A stretch of DNA of 64,000 nucleotides from Bog-877 sp050734135 (GTDB lineage: Bacteria; Chloroflexota; Dormibacteria; Aeolococcales; Bog-877). The position numbers and the translations under genes were made by a program. The stretch lies in NCBI GenBank assembly GCA_050734135.1, contig JBOHUG010000016.1:1-64000 (forward strand). Reading direction: 5' to 3'. The notes beneath the pieces are model-generated. The model did no database searches, had not been told where the DNA came from, and saw only the letters and a program-made list of their open reading frames with translations. Of the stretch, positions 1 to 7,852 are shown piece after piece (position 1 is the first letter of the stretch; every line of letters begins with the position of its first letter).

Positions 1-115
1 CCGTGGCCCATCGCCCGCGCCACCAACCCGGCACCCCAGTCCGCCGGCTTAACCCTCCCCGGGGTCCCGCCGCCCCTCCAGAGCGCCCCGTCCACCTGCC
101 TATCCGCGCGGGCTC

Positions 116-1315
116 TTAGCACACCGCCTCTGCTTCCCAGCCGCAGAGCAGCTCCGCGACCCCCGCTCCCCGCTCCACCGGTGCTCCGAGCCGTAACAGC
201 GCCTGCTCGAGAGCGGCGACCCCAGTCAGCAGCTCCGGCAGGGACGTCGAGCCCATGTGGCCAACCCGGATCACGCTCTGACTCCAGACGCCCAGACCGC
301 CGGCGATTGCGACTCCGTCTCTGGCCACTTCGGTGCGCAGCGCGGCCGGGCTGATTTCCCGGGGGACTGCCAGGGCTGAAACGGTGTCGCCCAGGAGCGC
401 ATCTCCGGCCATGGTGTTGAGTCCGATCGCCCGCAACCCCCGGCGGGTGGCTCTGGCCATCTGCCGATGGCGGGCGAACCGCTTGGGCCACCCCTCGGCC
501 TCGGCCAGCGCCATCGCCTCCGCCCCAGCGGCGATCAGGTTGGTCGGCAAGGTGGCGAAGTAGTGGGCGGCCGGATCGGCCATCGGCAGCAACCAGTTCA
601 GCCAGTCCAAGAAATACCCCGCGTGCTCGCCGAGCTGGCGACGCCGCTCCATCGCCCTCTGGCTTACGACCACGATCGCCAGTCCGGGGGGCATGGCGAT
701 CGCCTTCTGCGAGGCAGTGATCACCACGTCGATCTCCTGGGCCCCCATCTCGATCGGCATGGCGGCCAAGCTGGCAACCGCGTCCAAGATCAGGATGGCG
801 TCGTGAGCGCGGGCCACTTTGGCGTACTCGGAGAGTGGAGCCACCACCCCGTTGGCGGTATCCACATGGGTTACCGTGAACACCTTGGCACCGGTCTCGG
901 CCAGGGCCCGATCCACCTGGTCGACCGGGACCTGTTCCCCCCAGGGGCAGCTGACCTGCTCCACCTGGGCCCCATAAGCCCGGCCGATGGCCGCGAACCG
1001 GTCGCCGAAGAAGCCGTGGTTGACTACTACCACCCCACCACCCGGCGGGACCGTGTTGATCAGGGCTGACTCCATCGCGGAGGTCCCGCTTCCCGCCATG
1101 ACCAGCACTGCCGGGAGCTCCCCACCCGGCTCCTGATCGAATCCCAGGGAGTGCCGCACGCCCAGTTGCAGCGCCGCCAGGGCGGCGGTGGCCTCGGCGC
1201 TGTTGTGAGCGACGGTCGGTTGGGCCAGTGCCGCCAGCACCTGTCTAGGCACTGGTGTAGGCCCGGGAATAAGAAGCAGGGGCGACTCGGGGGCGGCTTT
1301 GGCAGTCGGATTCAT
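116..1315 (-). CDS. Class V aminotransferase (alanine-glyoxylate / serine-pyruvate type)
   Basis: A 399-residue PLP enzyme of the class V aminotransferase family. It begins with the family's opening LLLIPGPTPVP at about residue 14 and has a glycine-rich stretch (AGSGTSAMES) near residue 74 that should hold the cofactor phosphate. The Schiff-base lysine is probably in TASQKAIAMPPG, around residues 200-210. Family members move amino groups between alanine or serine and glyoxylate or pyruvate; the exact substrate cannot be read here. The start codon shares one base (TGATG) with the stop of the upstream carboxyltransferase gene, so the two are probably cotranscribed. The length is normal for the family. 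A phosphoserine aminotransferase-like or aspartate-using relative is possible. Confidence 0.9.
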   Translation of the reverse strand: MNPTAKAAPESPLLLIPGPTPVPRQVLAALAQPTVAHNSAEATAALAALQLGVRHSLGFDQEPGGELPAVLVMAGSGTSAMESALINTVPPGGGVVVVNHGFFGDRFAAIGRAYGAQVEQVSCPWGEQVPVDQVDRALAETGAKVFTVTHVDTANGVVAPLSEYAKVARAHDAILILDAVASLAAMPIEMGAQEIDVVITASQKAIAMPPGLAIVVVSQRAMERRRQLGEHAGYFLDWLNWLLPMADPAAHYFATLPTNLIAAGAEAMALAEAEGWPKRFARHRQMARATRRGLRAIGLNTMAGDALLGDTVSALAVPREISPAALRTEVARDGVAIAGGLGVWSQSVIRVGHMGSTSLPELLTGVAALEQALLRLGAPVERGAGVAELLCGWEAEAVC

Positions 1316-2892
1316 CAGACAGGAAACACTCCGTGATGGCGTTCAGGGCCGAGCCGCTGGCGACCGGCCGCGGCCGCCAGCCGCCAGAGCAGTTGGTCGC
1401 GCAGATCGAGCGGATCGACGACGGCGTCCAGCACCAGATCGGAGGCCAACTGGAAGATGTCGACGTCCTCCACATACTCGGCCCTGAGCTTGGCCACAAA
1501 ATCGGCCCTTTCCGCCTCCGGTAGGGCGGCGATCCGATTGGCGTAAACGGCATTGATAGCGGCCTCCGGACCCATCACCGCGATCTCGGCCGTGGGCAGC
1601 GCGAGAGTTGCTTCTGGCTCGAAGGCGGGCCCACTCATAGCGTAGAGCCCAGCTCCGTACGCCTTGCGAAGCACCACGCAGATTCTCGGCACTGTCGCGG
1701 AGCTCAGCGCCGCGATCATCTTGGCTCCATGACGGATGATCCCGTCCCGCTCCACCGCCGAGCCGATCATGAAACCGGGGACATCCGCCAGGAAGACGAG
1801 GGGTACGTTGAAGGCGTCGCAGAGGCTGATGAAGCGGGACGCCTTGTCGGAGGAGTCGACGAACAGCACGCCCCCCTGGTGCTCCGGCTGGGAGGCGACG
1901 ATTCCCACCGCACGTCCCCCGAGGCGGCCCAGGCCACAGACCAGCTCCTTGGCGTACAGCGCTTTGATCTCGAAGAAGGAATCCCCGTCCAAAAGGGCAT
2001 CCAGCACCAGATGAATGTCGTACCCCTTGGTCGACTCCGCGGGCAGCAACTCGCCGATGTCGGCGTGGCTGGAGGGCTGCCTGGTCGCCGCCGCGGGCGG
2101 CTCCGCCCGCCAGTTGGAAGGCAGGTAGGAGAGATATCGCCGGAGCGCTTGAATAGCCGTCTCCTCGTCACTGCAGAGCAGGTCGCCGCAGCCGCTGACG
2201 GTGCAGTGCATGCGGGCTCCCCCCATCTCCTCTAACGAGACGTGCTCACCGACCACCTCCTCGGCCATTCGGGGCGACCCCAGGTACATCGAGGCGTTGC
2301 CCTCGACCATGAAGGTGACGTCGCAGAAAGCCGGGATGTACGCCCCCCCCGCGGCACTGGGGCCAAAGAGGACGCAGGGCTGGGGAACCTGTCCACTGAG
2401 GCGAACCTGGTTATGAAAGATCCGCCCTGCGTGACGTCGGCCCGGGAACATCTGACGCTGTTCGGTGATCCGCGCTCCCGCCGAGTCGACGAGATAGCAG
2501 AGCGGCAGCTGCAAGCGCTCCGCCAGCTCCTGGATCCGTAGTATCTTCTCCACCGTCCGCGGCCCCCAGGAGCCCGCCTTGACGGTGGGGTCGTTGGCCA
2601 TCACCGCCACCCGTCTCCCCTGCACGCTGCCCACGCCGGTGACCACCCCGTCCGCCCCCAGCTCGTCCGGCGCTGCGGTGTTAGCCAGCAGACCATCTTC
2701 CAGAAAGGGGGTCGCCGGGTCGTAGAGGAGACGGAGTCGCTCGCGCACTGGCAACTTCCGTTGGCTGGTAAGCCGGCTCCGGTAGCGCTCTGGACCGCCT
2801 TGCAGCGCGGCCGCCTGACGCTGTCGCAACTCCTGTCGGCGAGTGCCTTTCACCGTACCCTCGGTCCGGGCGGGCTCGGCGGGGGTGCTCAT
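1315..2892 (-). CDS. Acyl-CoA carboxylase, carboxyltransferase (beta) subunit
   Basis: A 525-residue carboxyltransferase of the PccB/MccB/AccD5 family. It transfers CO2 from carboxybiotin to an acyl-CoA in a complex with a biotin carboxylase/BCCP subunit, which is not encoded in this window. The N-terminal half carries RERLRLLYDP, the oxyanion-type glycine pair in FGPSAAGGAYIPAFCD, and a GGARMHCTVSG segment. The C-terminal half carries the crotonase-like core DVPGFMIGSAVERDGIIRHG followed by KAYGAGLYAMSG. The GGARMHCTVSG segment resembles methylcrotonyl- and propionyl-CoA carboxylase beta chains more than bacterial AccD, so branched-chain or propionyl-CoA metabolism is the likely setting (inference). 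It overlaps the downstream aminotransferase by one base. Confidence 0.93.
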   Translation of the reverse strand: MSTPAEPARTEGTVKGTRRQELRQRQAAALQGGPERYRSRLTSQRKLPVRERLRLLYDPATPFLEDGLLANTAAPDELGADGVVTGVGSVQGRRVAVMANDPTVKAGSWGPRTVEKILRIQELAERLQLPLCYLVDSAGARITEQRQMFPGRRHAGRIFHNQVRLSGQVPQPCVLFGPSAAGGAYIPAFCDVTFMVEGNASMYLGSPRMAEEVVGEHVSLEEMGGARMHCTVSGCGDLLCSDEETAIQALRRYLSYLPSNWRAEPPAAATRQPSSHADIGELLPAESTKGYDIHLVLDALLDGDSFFEIKALYAKELVCGLGRLGGRAVGIVASQPEHQGGVLFVDSSDKASRFISLCDAFNVPLVFLADVPGFMIGSAVERDGIIRHGAKMIAALSSATVPRICVVLRKAYGAGLYAMSGPAFEPEATLALPTAEIAVMGPEAAINAVYANRIAALPEAERADFVAKLRAEYVEDVDIFQLASDLVLDAVVDPLDLRDQLLWRLAAAAGRQRLGPERHHGVFPV

Positions 2893-2957
2893 CTAGCGGC
2901 CGAGTATATCGGCCACTCCCAGTTCTCCCAGAGCGTTGCCGTGCTTAGACTGCCGCT

Positions 2958-3581
2958 GTGGCACAGCTCGCCGGTCACCCGTCCTGGCAGCTGGCCGCCG
3001 CGGATCCCTGCGGGCTGGATGAGGTGGGCCGGGGAGCACTAGCCGGCCCTTTGGTGGCAGCCGCCGTCGTCTTGCCCCCGGGCTTCACCCACCCCCTGCT
3101 CCGGGACAGCAAGCTGCTCTCGGAGAGACAGCGGGAAATGATCGAGCCGGTGATCCGTGAGGAGGCGCTGGCGCTTCAGGTCGCCTCCATCCAAGTGGAT
3201 GAGATCGACGCTCGTGGGGTGGGCTGGGCTAACCGGATGGCCTTCGAGCTCTTGGTGGGGTCGGTGGTAGCTCCGGAGTATCTGGGCGACGGTAATCTGA
3301 GGATCCGCACCTCCCGCCCCTACCGCAGCGTGGTCGGTGGTGATCGCCTGGTGCCCGCCATCTCGGCCGCTTCGATCGTGGCGAAGGTCTTCCGGGATCG
3401 CCTGATGCGGGAGCTCCACCCGCAGTTCTTCCACTACGGCTGGGATCGCAACAAGGGCTATGGGAGCCCGCACCATCTGAGCGCCATCAGGCGCCACGGC
3501 CTCTGCCCCCACCACCGCCGCAGCTTCATCCACCTCGAGGAGCCGGGGCTCTTCGACCAGGCGATCACAACCTCCGCCTGA
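2958..3581 (+). CDS. rnhB: Ribonuclease HII
   Basis: Cuts RNA in RNA/DNA hybrids and removes single ribonucleotides misincorporated in DNA. The 207-residue protein has the family signature GLDEVGRGALAGP near residue 19, which provides the first Asp-Glu pair. It also has RDSKLLSERQR, SAASIVAKVFRDRLM with a catalytic Asp, and the late KGYGSPHHLSAIRRHG segment. GTG at 2958 is used as start because it gives the usual short leader before DEVGRG. It is the only plus-strand gene in the first 16 kb, diverges from the carboxyltransferase gene 65 bases away, and converges on the MBL hydrolase 20 bases downstream. Confidence 0.95.
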   Translation: MAQLAGHPSWQLAAADPCGLDEVGRGALAGPLVAAAVVLPPGFTHPLLRDSKLLSERQREMIEPVIREEALALQVASIQVDEIDARGVGWANRMAFELLVGSVVAPEYLGDGNLRIRTSRPYRSVVGGDRLVPAISAASIVAKVFRDRLMRELHPQFFHYGWDRNKGYGSPHHLSAIRRHGLCPHHRRSFIHLEEPGLFDQAITTSA

Positions 3582-3601
3582 GCGCTTATTCGCCGGCTAA
3601 A

Positions 3602-4231
3602 TCACCAGCCCCGGGCAGCCCAGACCGGGAACTGGGGCAGCTCAGCTCCGATCGTCGTGGAGCCACCGTGGCCGGGGAAGACCACCGTCGTCGGGGGAAG
3701 CGGCATGAGGTGGGTGCGGATGCTCTCGATGATGGTGGGGAAATGGCCCAACGGAGGGGTGGTGGCGCCGGGCCCTCCTGGGAACAGGGTGTCGCCGGTG
3801 AAGACGAATCCGGGGTAATGGAAGCAGATGCTGCCCGGGGTGTGCCCCGGAGTCGCCAGCACTCGCAACTGGCGCTGGCCGAAGCTGACCAGTTGGCCGT
3901 GCTCCAAGGAGCGGGACGGTGGTGGCTCGGGGAACATCCGAAGGTCCGCCGGATGAGCGCCCGTCCAGGCCCTGGGAAATTGAGCCTGGACCTCTGCCAG
4001 AGCCTGCCAGTGGTCCGGGTGGCCATGGGTTTCCAAGATGGCGACGAGCGTCAGGTCGGCCACCGCCTCGACCAGGCGATCGGCCTCGTTAGCGCCATCG
4101 ATCAGCACCGCTTCGCCGGATTCCGGGCAAGCGACGACGTAGGCGGCGTTATCGATGGGACCGACCCGGCGCACCCGGATGCGCAGGGCGTCGTCCACCT
4201 CCCAGTCGGTCACCGAGGTTACTTGGCGCAA
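3602..4231 (-). CDS. MBL-fold metallo-hydrolase (glyoxalase II-like)
   Basis: A 209-residue metallo-beta-lactamase-fold hydrolase. It has the zinc motif ETHGHPDH at about residue 91, a second histidine in ATPGHTPGSICFHY, an aspartate in FTGDTLFPGG and a final histidine in VFPGHGGSTT, which completes a dinuclear zinc site. The spacing is that of the glyoxalase II / YcbL group, which hydrolyses thioesters such as S-lactoylglutathione or related thiols. The actual substrate is not readable. It is the last gene of the long minus-strand run and lies 106 bases after the MFS gene, so it may have its own promoter. Confidence 0.88.
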   Translation of the reverse strand: MRQVTSVTDWEVDDALRIRVRRVGPIDNAAYVVACPESGEAVLIDGANEADRLVEAVADLTLVAILETHGHPDHWQALAEVQAQFPRAWTGAHPADLRMFPEPPPSRSLEHGQLVSFGQRQLRVLATPGHTPGSICFHYPGFVFTGDTLFPGGPGATTPPLGHFPTIIESIRTHLMPLPPTTVVFPGHGGSTTIGAELPQFPVWAARGW

Positions 4232-4337
4232 TCCACCTGGCTCCCAAAGCTCGCCCTTCGATTCAACAGTAAGTCAGCCTACCAAGGGCGTCCGGAGACG
4301 CGATAGCAAGCGTCGGACGGTTTCTCCTTCTCACTGG

Positions 4338-5573
4338 TCAGGTACGGGTCTCCCGGGCATGGCCAGGCGGAGCGAAATCAGCAGTGATGGGTGCCACCCA
4401 GGCGGCCAGCAACATGACCGCGGCGGCCACGGTGATGGGAATGAAAGGCGATTGGCGACCGCCACCCAAATCTAGCGCGACGCCACCCAGAAAGGGCCCG
4501 AAAAAGGCGCCGGCATAGCCGACGGTGAGCATGGCTGCGGTCAGCGACGCCACCCTGGTCGGAGCCGCCACCAAGGGCGGATAGGCCAAGAGCCCGGCGA
4601 AGTTCATCGCCACCCCCACCCCAATCAAGGTCGAGAACAGGAATGGCGCCCGCGGCCCCAGCAGCAGCCAGCCGCCAGTTCCCAGCAGGGTGATCCCGGC
4701 GCTGGCGAGATAGAACCACCGCCTGGTCGCGAACGGCCGCGAGATCAAGATCAGCAGCACGTCGACCGGCACCATCACCCCATTCAGGGTCACCAGCGAG
4801 AGGCTGGCCAGGTTGGAGTGGACCCCACCCCCCACCGCGGTTGGGATCCAGGTGTTGGAGGAGAAGAAGACCAGCGACTGACCCCCGAACAGAACGTACA
4901 CCGACCAGAGCCGCCGATTCAGTAACAGCCGGCCCAGCTCCCAGCTCGACTCAACCGCCACCCCGGCCCGCTCCCGGGGCACCGCCAGAAACCAGATTGG
5001 AACGCAGCTGGCGCCCAGGATTCCCCAGAAAACCATGGTGCCCTGCCAACTGTGCAGGAGCGGCAGCAAGAGCGGCTGTGTGATCCCTGCCCCGACCACC
5101 TCCCCCACCGTGATCCCCAACGTCATGGTGACTGACGCCAGCTGCACATGACCCCGAAACCAGTGCTGCCAAATGGCCGGAAGCCCTGGTTGGGTGATGG
5201 CGATTCCGGTTCCCATGACCGCCGTCCCCACAAACAGGGTGACAACCCCAGGAAGAGTTCGGCCCAGCTCCCCAACCACCGCCACCACCAGTCCGATCCC
5301 GACCACCCAGTAGCCGCCGAGGCGCCGCACCATGGCCGCGCCCGGGAAGGCCATGACTCCGAAGGCCAGGATCGGCAAAGCGGTGATCAGCCCCGCCACC
5401 GCGTAGTTGAGGTGGTACTCGGTCCGAACGAGGTTCAGGACCGGCGGGACTCCCAAAAGCGCCGCGCGGAGGTTGAAGCCCACCCAGAAGGCAACCAGGA
5501 GAAGACCCAGCTGACGGCGACCGAGGTTTGAGCGAGCCGCTACCGGGACGGCGGGGCCAGCGCCGTCCTTCAA
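4338..5573 (-). CDS. MFS transporter, CynX/NimT-like
   Basis: A 411-residue inner-membrane protein with about twelve hydrophobic segments. It resembles the CynX/NimT (cyanate / nitroimidazole) branch of the major facilitator superfamily: an N-terminal FWVGFNLRAALLGVPPVL helix, then AFPGAAMVRRLGGYWVVG, which fits the loop 2-3 motif position. Members export or import small anions and drugs; the substrate is unknown here. The start overlaps the stop of the upstream glycosyltransferase by four bases, so the two are very likely co-translated, although no functional link is obvious. Confidence 0.85.
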   Translation of the reverse strand: MKDGAGPAVPVAARSNLGRRQLGLLLVAFWVGFNLRAALLGVPPVLNLVRTEYHLNYAVAGLITALPILAFGVMAFPGAAMVRRLGGYWVVGIGLVVAVVGELGRTLPGVVTLFVGTAVMGTGIAITQPGLPAIWQHWFRGHVQLASVTMTLGITVGEVVGAGITQPLLLPLLHSWQGTMVFWGILGASCVPIWFLAVPRERAGVAVESSWELGRLLLNRRLWSVYVLFGGQSLVFFSSNTWIPTAVGGGVHSNLASLSLVTLNGVMVPVDVLLILISRPFATRRWFYLASAGITLLGTGGWLLLGPRAPFLFSTLIGVGVAMNFAGLLAYPPLVAAPTRVASLTAAMLTVGYAGAFFGPFLGGVALDLGGGRQSPFIPITVAAAVMLLAAWVAPITADFAPPGHARETRT

Positions 5574-6871
5574 TCGGAGGAGCCGCTGCCCGGCCAGACG
5601 ACCCCCTGGCGCTGAGCCAGCAGCGGCAGCCGGGGGAGCAGGTCACCCGCCACCACCAAAGGCCAGCTGTAGGTCGCGGCCATCTCCCGAGCCTGGCGCC
5701 GGATCTCGCCAGCGACAGCCGGCTGGGAGACCACCTGATAGATGACCTGGGCCAGCTCATGGGGACTATCCGTTTCGATCACCAAACTGTTGTGAAGGTG
5801 ACGGGCGTAATCCTCCCCGGTGCCACCCACGACCGCCACCCCGCCGGCCGCCATGGTCTCCAGCCCGACGAGCCCAAACGGTTCAAATCCGGAGTTGGCC
5901 AGGACTGCCAGAGAGGACGCGTAGAGGACCGGCAACAGCTTCTCTGGCAAGAAGCGGGTCAGCTCGAGGAGGTCGACCTCTGGGGTGGCTCGCAGGGCTT
6001 CCGCCAGGTCATCTACCTCATTCACCTCCTCATCCCACTGGGCCACCCGGAGGCCAGCCACCCGGGCAGCCGCCATGACGTCCTGGCGGTAGTGCTCGTT
6101 GCCGCCGCGGGCCAGCAGGCGCACCGCCACCTGGGCGGCGCGGAGCTCCCCCAGCGCCCGGACCGCCTGAACCCAGCGCTTATCGCGGTGGAACCTACCG
6201 ACCTTGAGCAAAACCGGAGACGGTCCGGCAGCCTCTCGCAAGGTGGCGACCGCCACCGCATCGACCGGAGCCAGGTACTCCTCGGGGATGCCGTTGGGGA
6301 TAACGATCGGGTCGACTCCGAACCCCCCCACCAGCAACCGCATGTGGCGACTGATGGTGGTGATCCCCGCCGACTGCTCCAGCCCGACCCAGTCCATCCG
6401 CTCGAAGCCGAATTGGTTGTTGGCGTTCCAGAGCACCAAACAGCGATGCCCCAGCTCCCGTTCGCTAAGCAGTTCGAAGGTGCTCTGGGCCCATTCCGCC
6501 GTCTGCCACTCCTCGAACAACAGCACTGGCAGCCGACCGGCCTGAATCTGAGGCAGTACCCACTCTTCCAGTAGTTGGAGCGGAAAGCGGGCAGCGAGGT
6601 AGGCGACCTTGAGCCGCTCCCCCTGGTACACGCCGCCGGGAAACTCCCCGGAGATCTCTTGACCGATCCGATGAAACTCGACCCGATCCCGCACCTCTGA
6701 CACTGGCAACTTAGGATCGCCAACGAAATACACCCGAGTCGGCGAGCCTTCGGCGGCCAAGCCGCGGCTCAGCTGGGTGACCCGGACCCCGAGTCCTCCC
6801 GCCTGGCTGTACTGGTCCGGACCCTCCATCGAGATGAGCGCGAAGGCCAGCCGAGGACTAGCGGGATCCAT
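5570..6871 (-). CDS. Glycosyltransferase family 4 (GT-B fold)
   Basis: A 433-residue GT-B glycosyltransferase. The N-terminal acceptor half includes SQAGGLGVRVTQLSRGLAA near residue 24, the glycine-rich loop found in sugar-nucleotide retaining enzymes. The middle has IPNGIPEEYL and LLKVGRFHRDKRW, the start of the donor domain. The C-terminal half has the family EX7E motif in NSGFEPFGLVGLETMAAGG (around residue 335), which contacts the nucleotide sugar. It probably acts at the cytoplasmic membrane face on a glycolipid or cell-surface glycan (inference). It forms a four-base overlap pair with the MFS gene. Glycogen- or starch-synthase-like relatives share the loop but are longer. Confidence 0.88.
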   Translation of the reverse strand: MDPASPRLAFALISMEGPDQYSQAGGLGVRVTQLSRGLAAEGSPTRVYFVGDPKLPVSEVRDRVEFHRIGQEISGEFPGGVYQGERLKVAYLAARFPLQLLEEWVLPQIQAGRLPVLLFEEWQTAEWAQSTFELLSERELGHRCLVLWNANNQFGFERMDWVGLEQSAGITTISRHMRLLVGGFGVDPIVIPNGIPEEYLAPVDAVAVATLREAAGPSPVLLKVGRFHRDKRWVQAVRALGELRAAQVAVRLLARGGNEHYRQDVMAAARVAGLRVAQWDEEVNEVDDLAEALRATPEVDLLELTRFLPEKLLPVLYASSLAVLANSGFEPFGLVGLETMAAGGVAVVGGTGEDYARHLHNSLVIETDSPHELAQVIYQVVSQPAVAGEIRRQAREMAATYSWPLVVAGDLLPRLPLLAQRQGVVWPGSGSSD

Positions 6872-6948
6872 TTCCGAGATTGTGCCGGTACGGGTGGATG
6901 ACGGGAGCAGCCCAGGCCCCGGCGAGCCCCGCTGGCAGGGTCAGCCGG

Positions 6949-7800
6949 CTAGCCGCTGAGCCAGGCTTGGGGGGCAGCTCGGTGAAGGGACTCACTGACC
7001 GGAGCTGGCAGTCCCGCCAGGTGCTCTTGGTAGCGGCGGGCCGGCAGCAGCGGGAAGTCGCTACCGAAACAGATGCGCCCGGTCCCCAGCAACTGGTCGA
7101 CCGCCGCCAGCACCCCCGGCTGGTACAGATACGGCAGCGCCGCTGTGTCGAACCACAGTTGGCGGCACAGCTCCCCAACCTCAGGCATGTGCGCGTACAA
7201 GGGAAGTCCCCCGCCCAGGTGGGCGAGGCAGACCCGCAGCCTCGGAGCTGCGCTCAGCGCGGCACTCAGCAGTTGCCAGAGCCGTTCCGGACCAGCTGTT
7301 CCCTTGCCGGGGTACTCATGCCCGACCGGCTCGCTGGCGTGGAGCAGGAGGGGCCAGTCCATCTCGGCCAAAGTGAGCAGCGCCGCTTTGAGGCCGGCGT
7401 CGAACCGGAGCTCGAATCCCTGCGCGTCGGCGCTCATCTCCCCCACCCCCCACAGTCCCAGACCTTGGCAGCGCGCCAACTCCGCCTCCCAGCCGGGGCG
7501 GGCCGGGTTGACCAGCGCCATTCCCAGGAGCCGGCCCGAGGCGGCGGCGATCTCCTGGGCCACAAAATCGTTGACCTCGCGCAGGAGCCCCGGGTCCGCA
7601 AAGGGCCAGCCGAAGACAACCGCCCGATCCAGCCCGGCAGAGTCGAGGGCCTGAACCACGTCGGCTCCAGCAGCGAACTCACCCCCGCCTGCGTGGCACG
7701 CCACGAACCAGGGATCCTGCCAGCTGGGTGCGGGCGGCTGCCGCAAGTGAGGCGGCAGCAGATGGCAATGGACGTCAGTCGCGGGAGCCCGGGACATCAC
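6949..7800 (-). CDS. Amidohydrolase-2 family metal-dependent hydrolase
   Basis: A 283-residue TIM-barrel hydrolase. The metal-binding HxH is in TDVHCHLLPPHL at residue 8; later histidines lie in LLLHASEPVGHEY (about residue 150) and VCLAHLGGGLPLY (about 190). The terminal aspartate is in ICFGSDFPLLPARR (about 248). These are the four landmarks of the amidohydrolase-2 / ACMSD-like group, which decarboxylates or hydrolyses small aromatic or lactone substrates. The substrate is unknown. It stands between the membrane GT-C-like gene and the GT4 gene in the same orientation with short gaps, so it is probably in the same transcript. Confidence 0.85.
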   Translation of the reverse strand: MMSRAPATDVHCHLLPPHLRQPPAPSWQDPWFVACHAGGGEFAAGADVVQALDSAGLDRAVVFGWPFADPGLLREVNDFVAQEIAAASGRLLGMALVNPARPGWEAELARCQGLGLWGVGEMSADAQGFELRFDAGLKAALLTLAEMDWPLLLHASEPVGHEYPGKGTAGPERLWQLLSAALSAAPRLRVCLAHLGGGLPLYAHMPEVGELCRQLWFDTAALPYLYQPGVLAAVDQLLGTGRICFGSDFPLLPARRYQEHLAGLPAPVSESLHRAAPQAWLSG

Positions 7801-7852
7801 GCGGTGGAGCCGTCCTGGGGGGTTCGGACGGCAGCAGTTGCGCCACTTGAAT